Of a DNA stretch of 64,000 bases, positions 8,774 through 16,836 are shown one piece after another (position 1 is the first letter of the stretch; each line of letters begins with the position of its first letter). Both the position numbers and the translations under genes were made by a program. This DNA is from Haladaptatus sp. R4 (GTDB lineage Archaea; Halobacteriota; Halobacteria; Halobacteriales; Haladaptataceae). The notes below the pieces were generated by a model. That model saw only the letters and a list, made by a program, of their open reading frames with translations, made no database searches and was not told the origin of the DNA. The stretch spans positions 186,001 to 250,000 of the forward strand of contig NZ_LWHG01000021.1 of NCBI RefSeq assembly GCF_001625445.1, given 5' to 3'.

Positions 8774-9448
8774 ATGGTTCCACCGCTCGTTCTCGACATC
8801 GACGGTACGATGACCCGGCCGGACGACTCCATCGACCCGCGATTTTTCGACTTGCTCCCCGACTGGGAGGCCCCAGTCGTCATCGCCACCGGCAAGGCGT
8901 TTCCCTACCCCGTCTCGCTCTGTCACTTCCTCCAGATTCCCGAACTCGTCATCGCCGAGAACGGCGGCATCGTCCTCGCGAACGACGAGATTACGCGCAA
9001 CGGTGACGGGGACGCCGCCCGTAGCGTCGCCGAGAAGTACCGAGAGGCAGGTCACGAGTTGGGGTGGGGCGAAGTGGACCTGACCAACCGCTGGCGCGAG
9101 ACCGAAATCGCCGTCCAGCGCGACCAACCGCTCGGCCCGCTCTCGGAACTCGCCAGCGAGTACGGACAGGAAGTCGTGGACACCGGTTTCGCCTACCACG
9201 TCAAATCCTCCGGCGTGAGCAAGGGCATGGGAATAAAGGCCGTCGCCGAACTGCTCGGACGCGATTTGGAGGAGTTCGTCGCCATCGGCGACTCGGAAAA
9301 CGACGTCTCCACCTTCGGCGTCGTCGGCGAGAGCTACGCGGTGGCGAACGCCGACGAAAAGGCCAAGCGCGCGGCCGAGACGGTCATCGAGGAGTCGTAC
9401 TCGGAGGGGACGATATCGGTTTTGGAGGAAGTTCGAGAGTGGCCGTGA
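8774..9448 (+). CDS. Archaeal phosphoglycolate phosphatase (HAD family)
   Basis: 224 residues. The HAD nucleophile motif VLDIDGTMTRPD sits at residues about 6-17, the ATGKAF threonine motif near 40, a lysine motif around SKGMGIKAV, and the acidic GDSENDVSTF motif near 175. The order and the small cap domain match archaeal TA0175-type phosphoglycolate phosphatases, which remove phosphate from 2-phosphoglycolate. Related sucrose-phosphatase-like enzymes share this plan, so the exact substrate is inferred. I chose the ATG at 8774, since upstream residues are not conserved and the HAD motif then falls at the usual distance from the start. Flanked by the ArsR-ArsC gene and a tiny convergent membrane-peptide gene. 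Confidence 0.88.
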   Translation: MVPPLVLDIDGTMTRPDDSIDPRFFDLLPDWEAPVVIATGKAFPYPVSLCHFLQIPELVIAENGGIVLANDEITRNGDGDAARSVAEKYREAGHELGWGEVDLTNRWRETEIAVQRDQPLGPLSELASEYGQEVVDTGFAYHVKSSGVSKGMGIKAVAELLGRDLEEFVAIGDSENDVSTFGVVGESYAVANADEKAKRAAETVIEESYSEGTISVLEEVREWP

Positions 9449-9472
9449 AAAAAGAGGTGTGTGCGGAGTTCG

Positions 9473-9640
9473 CTAGTTTTGGATGCCGTTTCGATTCGAC
9501 GTGATCGCGACGAGTAGCAGGCAAAGGCCAACGAACAGCGCGTTCACGAACCACGGCGCACCGATTTGTTCGAACGCAAGCGAGCCAACGAATACCGAGA
9601 GGGCCACCAGTGCCGCCTTCACGGTTGGCCGCATAGACAT
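9473..9640 (-). CDS. Small two-helix membrane peptide (hypothetical)
   Basis: 55 codons beginning MSMRPTVKAAL. Two hydrophobic stretches are visible, AALVALSVFVGSLAF (about 9-23) and WFVNALFVGLCLLLVAI (about 30-46), joined by a short loop and followed by a polar tail ending in NRNGIQN. A second start three codons in (9634) is possible. The gene converges on the phosphoglycolate phosphatase gene. No function can be assigned. The clean two-helix pattern and the stop codon right after a polar tail make it more likely real than chance. Confidence 0.6.
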   Translation of the reverse strand: MSMRPTVKAALVALSVFVGSLAFEQIGAPWFVNALFVGLCLLLVAITSNRNGIQN

Positions 9641-10380
9641 GACGATTGATTGAATTCTATTGGGATATATTTGTGGGGGTATTGGAGTATCGAATTACCG
9701 AAATTCAGGTTTCGAGAACACTCCCGTTACAAACGAATGTGTTTGGTTGATTTGTAATCTCAGATGTTGGAGACAGACCTCGAAAGCCCCCGCCCGCTCG
9801 CGGTCCTCCGGAAGACGTTCCGGCTCACATTCGTTCGCGGGCTGCGACTTCCGTGGCCACACTCACGTTCGTTCGTGTGACGCTCGGCCAACATCTCTCA
9901 TCCGCTCGCTCCTTCGTCGCTCACTACTTCGAGAGGGGTCGGCGAGACGACCACGCAATGCGCGAGCGGGCGGCCCCTTTCATCCCATCCCGCACCGCCC
10001 GTGCCACACGCCTCCCCAACCGATTCCTCCGGAAGCGCTTCGCGCTCCTCCGTCATCCCTCGCACGGATTTTCCAAGACGGTTCGACCGGACGCTGGTCG
10101 AACGTCTTGTCAGCGCGCGCCACTCGTCTGGACGAGATACGTGCAAACGAATCAACTCCCACGGCACGCGACATCCTCGTGAGCGGAGCGAAGGAGAGCA
10201 CAAAAGAGCTTGCTCTGATAGGAGGGTGACGAGCGTAGCGAGGAATGTCCGGGGAGGGTGTGGTGCGGTATTGATGCAACTCAGTATTTGGAGTCTTCTC
10301 AATCAAACTGCTCTGTATCGTCATCTCCCGACCAAAACAAAATCGCCCGAAGAGCGTTCACCGAGTCGCTGCTCTCCTCT
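9641..10380. other. 740-base gene-free region rich in inverted repeats
   Basis: Open frames here have codon use unlike haloarchaeal genes and I call none. What it holds: an AGATGTTGG/CCAACATCT inverted repeat that brackets 9762-9896; within it C-rich runs and the CGTTCGTTCG-type words typical of haloarchaeal intergenic DNA; and a strong hairpin at 10074-10109 (stems of six and eight pairs with one bulged base). Further GAGCGGAGCGAAGG and GACGAGCGTAGCG words occur at 10180-10240. The region upstream of the minus-strand acyl-CoA dehydrogenase stop is AT-richer. It may be a pile-up of mobile palindromic intergenic elements. Confidence 0.6.
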
Positions 10381-11523
10381 TTAGTCCAACATCTGCGCCG
10401 CAATCGTGTTCCGCAGGACTTCGCTGGTGCCCTCGTAGATTTCGTTCAGTTTGGCGTCGCGGTAGTAGCGCTCGGCGTCGAAGTCGGTGGTGTAGCCGTA
10501 GCCGCCGTGAATCTGGATGCCCTCGTTGGCCACCTCCCTACTGATTTCGCTGGCGAACAGTTTGGCCTGTGCGGCGTGTTTGATGAAGTCCTCGCCGCGC
10601 ATCTTGCGGTCGGCGGCGCGGTGCATGAGCATCTTCGCGGCCTGAATCTTCGTGTCCATGTCGGCCAGTTTGTGCTGGATGGTCTGGAAGTCGCTGATGG
10701 GGCGGTCGAACTGCTCGCGCTGCTGGGCGTATTCGAGCGCGTCGTCCCGGGCTGCGCGGGCGAGACCGATGCTACGTGCGGCGATGGTGATGCGCCCGCC
10801 GTTGAGCGTCTTCAGGGCGTGGACGAAGCCGTCGCCCTCCTCGCCGAGCAGGCGGTCCTTGGGAATCCGGAGGTCGCTGAACCGGAGTTCGGCGGTCGGA
10901 CAGCCCTTGTCGCCGAGTTTGTGCTCCGTGCCCTCGACGTGGAAGCCGTCGTCCTCCTCGGGACGGACGACGAACGAGGAGATGCCCTTGTTCCCCGCGT
11001 CCTCGTCCGTCTTGGCGAAGACGGTGACGGTGTCGGCGACTGAGCCGTTCGAAATCCAGAGTTTGCCGCCGTTGAGGACGTACTCGTCGCCGTCCTTGTC
11101 GGCCGTGGTGTCCATCGCCGGAACGTCGCTCCCCGCGCCGGGTTCCGAGAGCGCGAAGGCGCCGATGTCGGTGCCCTCGTTGACCGGGGTGAGGAACTCC
11201 TGTTTCTGCTCCTCGTTCCCGAACTCGTAGAGCATGTTACCCGCGAGGCTGGTGTGGGCGGCGACGACGGTTCCGAGGCCGCCGCTCCCGCGTGCGATCT
11301 CTTCGAGGCCGATGGCATAGGAATGGTAGTCGAGTCCGGCCCCGCCGTACTCCTCCGGGAAGGGCATGCCCATCAGGCCGAGGTCGGCCATCTCCGAGAC
11401 GAGGTCGCTGGGGAATTCGTCGGTTTCGTCGATTTCCGCGGCGCGAGGCTTGATTTCCTCGTCCACGAACTCCGCGACCATGTCCCGGATCTGTTTCTGC
11501 TCTGCGGAGAGACTGAAGTCCAT
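10381..11523 (-). CDS. Acyl-CoA dehydrogenase
   Basis: 380 residues, full length for the family. FAD-dependent alpha,beta-dehydrogenation of acyl-CoA thioesters in fatty-acid or branched-chain breakdown, giving electrons to ETF. Signature stretches FALSEPGAGSD (near 125) and LWISNGSVADT (near 158) correspond to the two classical family motifs. The catalytic Glu lies in the IYEGTSEVLRNTI segment near residue 365. Chain-length specificity cannot be read from the sequence. The start ATG at 11523 gives MDFSLSAEQKQIRDM, typical for the family. No pathway partners are adjacent, although an enoyl-CoA hydratase lies at 24565-25344. Confidence 0.94.
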   Translation of the reverse strand: MDFSLSAEQKQIRDMVAEFVDEEIKPRAAEIDETDEFPSDLVSEMADLGLMGMPFPEEYGGAGLDYHSYAIGLEEIARGSGGLGTVVAAHTSLAGNMLYEFGNEEQKQEFLTPVNEGTDIGAFALSEPGAGSDVPAMDTTADKDGDEYVLNGGKLWISNGSVADTVTVFAKTDEDAGNKGISSFVVRPEEDDGFHVEGTEHKLGDKGCPTAELRFSDLRIPKDRLLGEEGDGFVHALKTLNGGRITIAARSIGLARAARDDALEYAQQREQFDRPISDFQTIQHKLADMDTKIQAAKMLMHRAADRKMRGEDFIKHAAQAKLFASEISREVANEGIQIHGGYGYTTDFDAERYYRDAKLNEIYEGTSEVLRNTIAAQMLD

Positions 11524-11630
11524 AACGGAAAATGCGTGCAGTCAATCCTTTACTTTTCCCATCGCGGTCCAACCGGGTCCATTGCTGGCGTACGACATCC
11601 GCTCGCGGGAACCGGTCGTTCCTCGTCGGC

Positions 11631-11939
11631 TTACGACAGTCGCTTGCGGATGGAATCGAGCGTGACGACGCCCTGCACGAGGTACGACGCCTCCTTGCTT
11701 TTCGGCGCGATGGTGGCCGCACCGAGCAGCAGCGCGCCGCGCTTCGCGTTGCCCTTCTGGAAGGCGTACCCCGCCTGCGCGAGCAGGGAGAGGATGTTGA
11801 GTTTGTCGAACGAGATTCCCTGCAGGTCGTCCATCTCCTGCAATCCGTCCAGTCCGTTCAGCGGATTGTTCTCGCCGGGTGCGGCGGACGTGAGCGCTCC
11901 GACGCTGGCACATGCGACGCCGAGTATGGTTCGGATCAT
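11631..11939 (-). CDS. Hypothetical 102-residue protein
   Basis: Begins MIRTILGVACASVGAL, a short hydrophobic stretch that could be a membrane anchor or weak signal, followed by a Gly/Asn/Leu-rich segment and a second moderately hydrophobic region (LSLLAQAGYAFQKGNAKRGALLLGAATIA). I do not recognise the family. Codon use (GC-rich third positions) agrees with the neighbours, which is the main reason to accept it. It lies in the same orientation as the acyl-CoA dehydrogenase gene, about 107 bases upstream of it, so co-transcription is possible. Confidence 0.6.
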   Translation of the reverse strand: MIRTILGVACASVGALTSAAPGENNPLNGLDGLQEMDDLQGISFDKLNILSLLAQAGYAFQKGNAKRGALLLGAATIAPKSKEASYLVQGVVTLDSIRKRLS

Positions 11940-12096
11940 GGACTAGAGTAGAGCGTCCCCACAGGGGAAGGTCTGCGGGGCGAACTTGAAAGCCGTTCAA
12001 GGGGGAATGTGTGGAGAAGCGAGGGACGAGGGCGGAGTGGAAGCGAGAGACACGGGGTTCGAAACCGATTACCGACCGGAACCCGAACGGCGTACC

Positions 12097-12921
12097 ATGT
12101 ACGGCGTGGTGACGCGAAATCCCGAGGAACTCGACTGGCCCGAGTTCGAGCGGGGATTCTACGAGATGAAGGACGTGACGGGGCGTGCAACCGAACCTGT
12201 CGAGATGGGCGTGAACATGATCTCCTGTTTCGGCGACAGCACCGCCGCCGAGAACGACCCCTCGTTGGTGCCGGTGAGCGACGAGGGCGAACTGGCGACC
12301 CGCGAGCAACCGTACTTCGACTGGGGGTACATCTGCCCGACGCGCGAAGCCTACCGAGAAGGACTGTTGGAGATGGTCTCCGACGCCGCCGAGGCCTACC
12401 CCGACGTGCGACTGGACGACATCGGCTTCCCGCGGGCGGAGTACTGCCACTGCGAGCAGTGCGAGGCGGAATTCGCGGAGAGCGACTACGACGACTGGTA
12501 CGCGTGGCGCGCAGACGTCATCACGGAGTTCGTCGCGGAAGCGACCGACCGAATCCCCGGTAAAACGTATCTGACGCTGTACCCCGACCCGTATCCGGGC
12601 CACCTCTACGAGCGCGCCGGACTCGACTTGGACGCGCTGTCGGAACACGTGGACGAGTTCGTCGTCCCGTTGTACGACATGGCCTACTCGACGACCTACT
12701 GGCTCGAAATCATCGCCAGTGGGTTCGCCGACGCGCTCGACATCCCGTTCAGCATCGAACTGTACGCGGTCGATATCGACATCGACGACCTCATTCACGC
12801 CACCGAAGTCGCCGACGCCTACGCGAACGACGTGTTCTTTGGCTACGAATCGGGCAACGCCCGCGGCGCGATTCGGCGGATGGACGCCGACTCACGCGAC
12901 GGCGTCACGCACGGCAACTAG
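12097..12921 (+). CDS. Conserved haloarchaeal-type protein, probable TIM-barrel hydrolase fold
   Basis: About 274 residues from the ATG at 12097 (an upstream ATG at 11986 would add 37 low-conservation residues). The pattern of alternating strands and helices, with acidic residues at strand ends (RLDDIGFPRAEYC, YLTLYPDPYPG, FVVPLYDMAY, FSIELYAVDID), resembles glycoside-hydrolase-like TIM barrels. A CHCEQC cluster near residue 115 suggests a bound metal or a structural site. I cannot name an activity. Its stop codon TAG and the stop of the convergent NUDIX gene share the tetranucleotide CTAG (12918-12921), so the two transcripts overlap tail to tail. Confidence 0.65.
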   Translation: MYGVVTRNPEELDWPEFERGFYEMKDVTGRATEPVEMGVNMISCFGDSTAAENDPSLVPVSDEGELATREQPYFDWGYICPTREAYREGLLEMVSDAAEAYPDVRLDDIGFPRAEYCHCEQCEAEFAESDYDDWYAWRADVITEFVAEATDRIPGKTYLTLYPDPYPGHLYERAGLDLDALSEHVDEFVVPLYDMAYSTTYWLEIIASGFADALDIPFSIELYAVDIDIDDLIHATEVADAYANDVFFGYESGNARGAIRRMDADSRDGVTHGN

Positions 12922-13475
12922 CCGAACTCGTTTTCCTGCCACGCGACCAACTGCTCGCGGTCGCGGGTGTTTTCGGGTAACTTCCCGAACCATTTCGCAT
13001 CCGTTATCTCGCCGTCCGGGTCGCGGACCGTCGGCGTCGTCGTCTTCGCACACGCCTGAAACACGGGGAGGATACCCCACGTCGAGTACTCGCCGCACCG
13101 AATTGCAGTACGGGTTGCGATTCCGAGTCCTTCGTAGTTCGCTTCCACGCCCGCCTCCTCGCAGAGTTCCCGTTCCGCGGTTTCGCGGTAGGACTCGTCT
13201 TCCTGAATGCCGCCGCCGGGGAGCACCCACGTGTCCAACCCGCCGTGCCAGACGAGGAGGATTTCGCCGGACGGCCGATAGACGATGGTGTGTGCGCCGT
13301 ACGGCGCGCCGGTGTCCGAGACGCGCCGGGCGAGCGTCCGAAATCGCCGCCGGGAGACATCGTACGTCCGGGTGAACTCCATAAATCCCGTGTGTCGCTC
13401 CGTCAGTCGATGATAGGCCTGTTCGGCCCGCTGGTCCGCCTCGGTAGCGAGAAACCAGAGGTCATCGAGCGTCAT
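12918..13475 (-). CDS. NUDIX hydrolase
   Basis: 185 residues. The NUDIX box is complete, running from GGGIQEDESYRETA into ERELCEEAGV (about 87-110) and matching GX5EX7REUXEEXGU. The strand before it, HTIVYRPSGEILLVWHG, is typical of the fold. N-terminal residues 1-55 form a helical extension (TEADQRAEQAYHRLTERHTG) of a kind common in haloarchaeal NUDIX proteins. It would hydrolyse a nucleoside diphosphate linked to another group; the substrate is unknown. I chose the ATG at 13475 because the 23 residues upstream of it look like untranslated sequence. Convergent with the 12097-12921 gene. Confidence 0.88.
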   Translation of the reverse strand: MTLDDLWFLATEADQRAEQAYHRLTERHTGFMEFTRTYDVSRRRFRTLARRVSDTGAPYGAHTIVYRPSGEILLVWHGGLDTWVLPGGGIQEDESYRETAERELCEEAGVEANYEGLGIATRTAIRCGEYSTWGILPVFQACAKTTTPTVRDPDGEITDAKWFGKLPENTRDREQLVAWQENEFG

Positions 13476-13640
13476 CGTGTGACTGACCGCGATGTGACTC
13501 GGATGGCGAACGAGAGGGAGAATCCGACCGCGCGGAGAGTGCAATCATGTGCCAGGATATTCGAGCGGGCGAGATAAGCCTTCGGTCGGGGACACTCCGG
13601 AATCGGACGGTTTTTACGACCGGATGGGCTATCCGGCGGT

Positions 13641-13853
13641 ATGAGCTTTGAGGAAGACGACGCGGTCATTCTGCACGACCAGCACAGCGAATACGACGGC
13701 GACGAGGGGACGGTCACGCAAGTCATCGAGAACATGTTCGGCGACGCCACCTACACCGTCAGCTTCGAGGACGGACAGGAAACCGGCGTTCCGGAGGACT
13801 CCCTCGAAGCGGCCGAGGGTGACGCCGACGAAGACGCGGACGACGAAGCGTAA
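13641..13853 (+). CDS. Small acidic SH3/KOW-like protein
   Basis: 70 residues, very acidic. The core (residues 1-52) alternates short beta strands, AVILHDQHSEYDGDEGTVTQ and TYTVSFEDGQETGVPED, in the manner of KOW/Tudor or SH3-like small barrels; the last 18 residues are almost all Asp, Glu and Ala. Such small barrels often bind nucleic acid or protein tails, but no function is known to me for this one. It sits 30 bases before the predicted RNA-binding protein gene in the same orientation, so the two may be co-transcribed. Confidence 0.7.
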   Translation: MSFEEDDAVILHDQHSEYDGDEGTVTQVIENMFGDATYTVSFEDGQETGVPEDSLEAAEGDADEDADDEA

Positions 13854-13883
13854 CTTTTCTTTCCCCCACTCGTACGTACCATC

Positions 13884-14303
13884 ATGGCCAGCGTTCCGTT
13901 TCATTACATCGACCTGCGGGCATTCTGCTATGCGACCGAAGACGACCAGCGCGTGGAGGACGCCCTCGACGCCTACCTCCCCGAGGAGGCCGAAATCGAG
14001 CGCATGAAGAGCGAAGGGCATCTCGGCGACCGAATCCTCATCCTCTCGGCGCGGGTGGAGAACGCCGACGAAATGCGTCACATACTCGGCAAACTCCGCG
14101 AACTGGACGACATCGAGCAAGTGCGCGGGGAACTCGACCAGCGCGTGGACGACAACTGTTCGTTTTTCATCTCGCTCGACAAGCAAGCCGCGTACCGCGA
14201 CGAGGTTCGACTCGGGCAGGGAATCACCCTCCGCGCGAAAGTCGAAGCCTACCCCGCGAAGAAGGAAGCAGCGGTCGAGAACGCCAAGGAGGCGCTCTCG
14301 TAA
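13884..14303 (+). CDS. Predicted RNA-binding, exosome-linked protein (COG1325-like)
   Basis: 139 residues. The opening FHYIDLRAFCYATEDDQRVEDAL, the central SARVENADEMRHILGKL and the final DEVRLGQGITLRAKVEAYPAKK match the archaeal family of small RNA-binding proteins that neighbours exosome genes in many genomes. It probably binds RNA through an L5/YciH-like alpha/beta fold. Family recognition is from memory of conserved stretches. No exosome subunit genes are adjacent here. The start ATG at 13884 gives MASVPFHYIDLRAF, normal for the family. Confidence 0.82.
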   Translation: MASVPFHYIDLRAFCYATEDDQRVEDALDAYLPEEAEIERMKSEGHLGDRILILSARVENADEMRHILGKLRELDDIEQVRGELDQRVDDNCSFFISLDKQAAYRDEVRLGQGITLRAKVEAYPAKKEAAVENAKEALS

Positions 14304-14394
14304 TCACGATTACGGCATCTCTCCCGGAGATAAGCCGACACAAAGTTTATTATGATACCTCGTGTTGTGTGAATCGTTACCACGCAACGCGTGG

Positions 14395-14559
14395 ATGAGT
14401 ATCATGCTAGAATGTCCATACTGTAGTTCTGACCTGAGCCATGGCAGCAGTTCCCGCACGACTCGTAACGGCAATCCGACCGGCCACAAAAGCACCGGTA
14501 CCGAATATGTGTCGTGTCCGGACTGCGGCGGCGTGATAGACGGTTTCTCGGACCACTAA
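14395..14559 (+). CDS. Small zinc-ribbon protein
   Basis: About 54 residues. Two CxxC pairs, CPYC near the N-terminus and CPDC near the C-terminus, are separated by a Ser/Thr/Gly-rich, weakly charged loop and would hold one zinc ion. Starts at 14395 (MSIMLECPYC) or 14404 (MLECPYC) are both possible. A TATA-like TTTATTA at about 14347-14353 supports a short-leader transcript. Small single zinc-ribbon proteins are numerous in haloarchaea and mostly uncharacterised. No function is assigned. Confidence 0.75.
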   Translation: MSIMLECPYCSSDLSHGSSSRTTRNGNPTGHKSTGTEYVSCPDCGGVIDGFSDH

Positions 14560-14630
14560 CCTCGCAAACGCGTCTTTCGAATTTTTGCGGCTGATCGTAC
14601 TCCCGTGGGACAACTCGAACGGTGCCGAGT

Positions 14631-16187
14631 CTACCCGCAGAGCGAGGAAAGGAACGGCGTTCGACATCGAAGTCGGTGAGCGAGCGGTCCGACCGGCACG
14701 GGGAAATCCGAGAGTAACCGAAGCACCTCACAGATTCCCAGCGCTCCTGTCAGGAACGCACAGGAGAGGAAGATGGCGAGTCCGAGCGGGGGAACGACGA
14801 CGAGGGAGAGCGGCAGGGCGATTCCCGAGACGGAGATGGAGTACGTGATGAAGTGCGCCAGAGCGAATATCGGCGGTGCCGCGAGAAGCATCGTCGCGGC
14901 GATGCGGCCGAGACGAGCGTTCGAGAGCGGGTCGAAACCGACCTTCCGCGCGCTCCAAACGTGGAAGAGAAACATCGAACCGTAGCCGATGCTCGTCGAA
15001 ACTGCCGCTCCGGACATCCCGTAGCGGGGAATGAGTATCGCGTTGAGCCCGAGATTTATCGCCGCGGCGGCACCGGTCGCGCGAATCGGGAACCCGAGCG
15101 TTCCCTCGCCCTGACTGATGGCGAGAATCGGCCGCGCGACGGCGAACCCGAGCGCACCCGGCAATAACAGGAGGAGCGGTTTCACCGTCGGCTGAAAGTC
15201 GGAGCCGAGATACACCGGAACGACGTCGGGCGCTAACGCGGCGAGCCCCACCGCCATCACGCCGGTCATGAGTAGCGTGTATCGTGTGGTGCGTGCGGCG
15301 AGGTTCGATATCTTGTCGACCCGTCCCGCCGCCCAGAGTTCGGACGTGGAATGGACGAAGACCGTCTGGAGCGCCAGCGGGACGAACCAGAGGAACTCCG
15401 CCAGTTCGAGCGCTCCCCGGTAGTATCCGACTTGTTTGGAAGTGGTCAGCAGGGTGAGCATCATGAGATCGACCTGATAGAGCGACGTGAGACAGAGGAT
15501 GAGAACGATCGATTGGACGTTGAACGTGAGCAACTCCTTGCGTGGAAACTCCGAGGACGGAACCCTGAAAACGCTCCCCAACGACACTTTGCGGTTGACC
15601 AGCGCGAGGCCGAGGAGGGCGACGGCCGTGCTCGCCGCGATGTTCCCGACGAACATCCCGGTGACACCGTACCCCGCGCTGATGAGCGCGAGGGCGATCC
15701 CGACGAACGTCACCTTCTGTACGATCTGCAGCGGTTCGGAGTAGCGTTCGAGACCGAATCCCATCAGCGTCCGGCGGGCGTACGACTGAAACTGGCTCAC
15801 GACGACGAGGACGGCGAGCAGGTACCCGTATATCTCGTATCCGGGAGGGAGGAGGGAATCGAGGACGCCGCTCCACGTGACGAGCGCGACGAGTCCCGCG
15901 CCGACGAGCGCCAACCCGGACGCCAGTCGAAAGTAGAACCCGACGACGTGGGACGTCCAGTCCGGGAACGCCCTGTTCTCCGCGAGAAACTTCCGGACAC
16001 CGTCGCTCACCCCGGAACTGACGAAGATCATGAACAGCGAGAACGGGGCGAGGAGGCCGTAGTAGATACCGATCCTCTCGGCACCGAGCCATCGATACAG
16101 GATCGGTGTGGTGAGGAGTCCGATGAAGAGCGTGAGCACCTTCGCTCCGGCAACGGACAGAACTCCGTCCGAGATGCTTCGGTCCAT
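14631..16187 (-). CDS. Oligosaccharide/polysaccharide flippase (Wzx/MOP superfamily)
   Basis: 518 residues with about 14 hydrophobic helices spread over the whole length, the plan of the MOP exporter superfamily. The N-terminal block (SVAGAKVLTLFIGLLTTPIL, followed by RWLGAERIGIYYGLLAPFS) is characteristic of Wzx-type lipid-linked oligosaccharide flippases. It would move a lipid-linked glycan across the cytoplasmic membrane for cell-surface glycosylation. Other candidate glycosylation genes in the window are the AglJ-like glycosyltransferase (22162-23070) and the sugar nucleotidyltransferase (37967-38941), but they are not adjacent. The substrate is unknown. Confidence 0.87.
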   Translation of the reverse strand: MDRSISDGVLSVAGAKVLTLFIGLLTTPILYRWLGAERIGIYYGLLAPFSLFMIFVSSGVSDGVRKFLAENRAFPDWTSHVVGFYFRLASGLALVGAGLVALVTWSGVLDSLLPPGYEIYGYLLAVLVVVSQFQSYARRTLMGFGLERYSEPLQIVQKVTFVGIALALISAGYGVTGMFVGNIAASTAVALLGLALVNRKVSLGSVFRVPSSEFPRKELLTFNVQSIVLILCLTSLYQVDLMMLTLLTTSKQVGYYRGALELAEFLWFVPLALQTVFVHSTSELWAAGRVDKISNLAARTTRYTLLMTGVMAVGLAALAPDVVPVYLGSDFQPTVKPLLLLLPGALGFAVARPILAISQGEGTLGFPIRATGAAAAINLGLNAILIPRYGMSGAAVSTSIGYGSMFLFHVWSARKVGFDPLSNARLGRIAATMLLAAPPIFALAHFITYSISVSGIALPLSLVVVPPLGLAIFLSCAFLTGALGICEVLRLLSDFPVPVGPLAHRLRCRTPFLSSLCG

Positions 16188-16330
16188 TACTGTATGCTAC
16201 GGTCGCGTTGGTCGTCCAAATACTTTCTCGCTTGGAACGGAATGATTTTCCCGACCGGATTTCGGATACCGTCGGCAGGCGGGGTGAGCCTCCACAAAGC
16301 GAAGGCTCGCCGGGTAATCGTGATGAAAAT

Positions 16331-16414
16331 GTGCGGGACCGGATTCGAACCGGCGGACCCCTACGGGACAGCGTCCTAAGCGCTGCGCCGTTGGCCTAGC
16401 TTGGCTACCCGCAC
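16331..16414 (-). tRNA. tRNA-Leu (anticodon UAG)
   Basis: 84 bases on the minus strand. The acceptor arms GTGCGGG/CCCGCAC pair fully. The D-arm region AGCCAAGCTAGGCCAACGGC carries the extra bases of class II tRNAs, the anticodon stem CAGCG/CGCTG closes the loop CTTAGGA with anticodon TAG, a long variable arm of about 14 bases follows, and the T arm GCCGGTTCGAATCCGGT is canonical. No intron is seen and no CCA is encoded. It reads CUA and possibly other CUN leucine codons. Confidence 0.95.
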
Positions 16415-16470
16415 GCAGTATGGCTTTTTCATGTGCCGGATAAGTACCTATCGTTCTCGTCGGACGAGCG

Positions 16471-16477
16471 TTTATAT
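16471..16477 (+). promoter_or_regulatory. TATA box of the mini-TFB gene
   Basis: TTTATAT at 16471-16477 is centred 27 bases before the GTG at 16501. That places the transcription start on the GTG itself, so the message should be leaderless. It supports choosing this rare start codon, since no in-frame ATG is present upstream. Confidence 0.7.
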
Positions 16478-16500
16478 CGGATGGCGAGCAACGTTTTCTC

Positions 16501-16821
16501 GTGTATCGGGCACGTGACCACGTCGAAAACGAAGCCTGGCTCGCCGAAATTCAACAGGCCGCGGACCGTCTCGAACTCGAAACCGCCGCTCGCTCGCGAG
16601 CGGCGGACCTCTTCCTCTCGACCGTCTCCGACGCGGATGACCCCGAGGACCGCTCGAAACGCGCGGTCGCGGCCGCCAGCCTGTACGCCGGGTCGCTCAT
16701 CGAGGGCGACCAGCGCTCACAGCAGGTCGTGGCGGACGCGATGGACGTCTCTCGGCTGACCATTCAACAGCGCTGGAAGTCGATTTTGAAAGAGGCCGGA
16801 CTACAACCGCCGTCGTGGTAG
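16501..16821 (+). CDS. Short TFIIB-like cyclin-fold protein (single TFB repeat)
   Basis: 106 residues starting with GTG. The segment AASLYAGSLIEGDQRSQQVVADAMDVSRLTIQQRWKSI (about 62-99) matches a TFB cyclin repeat including its helix-turn-helix that reads the BRE element. There is no N-terminal zinc ribbon and room for only one of the two repeats, so it cannot recruit polymerase as a normal TFB does. It may modulate promoter choice or bind DNA as a stand-alone reader. It lies downstream of and divergent from the tRNA-Leu gene, and converges on coaD with a gap of 15 bases. Confidence 0.8.
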   Translation: MYRARDHVENEAWLAEIQQAADRLELETAARSRAADLFLSTVSDADDPEDRSKRAVAAASLYAGSLIEGDQRSQQVVADAMDVSRLTIQQRWKSILKEAGLQPPSW

Positions 16822-16836
16822 TTGCGTTCGGAAAAT

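Noticed and set aside
9660-10384. Several overlapping frames of 100-190 codons in the gene-free region
   Set aside because: Codon use and amino acid composition are unlike the neighbours, there is no conserved motif, and the frames run through inverted repeats.
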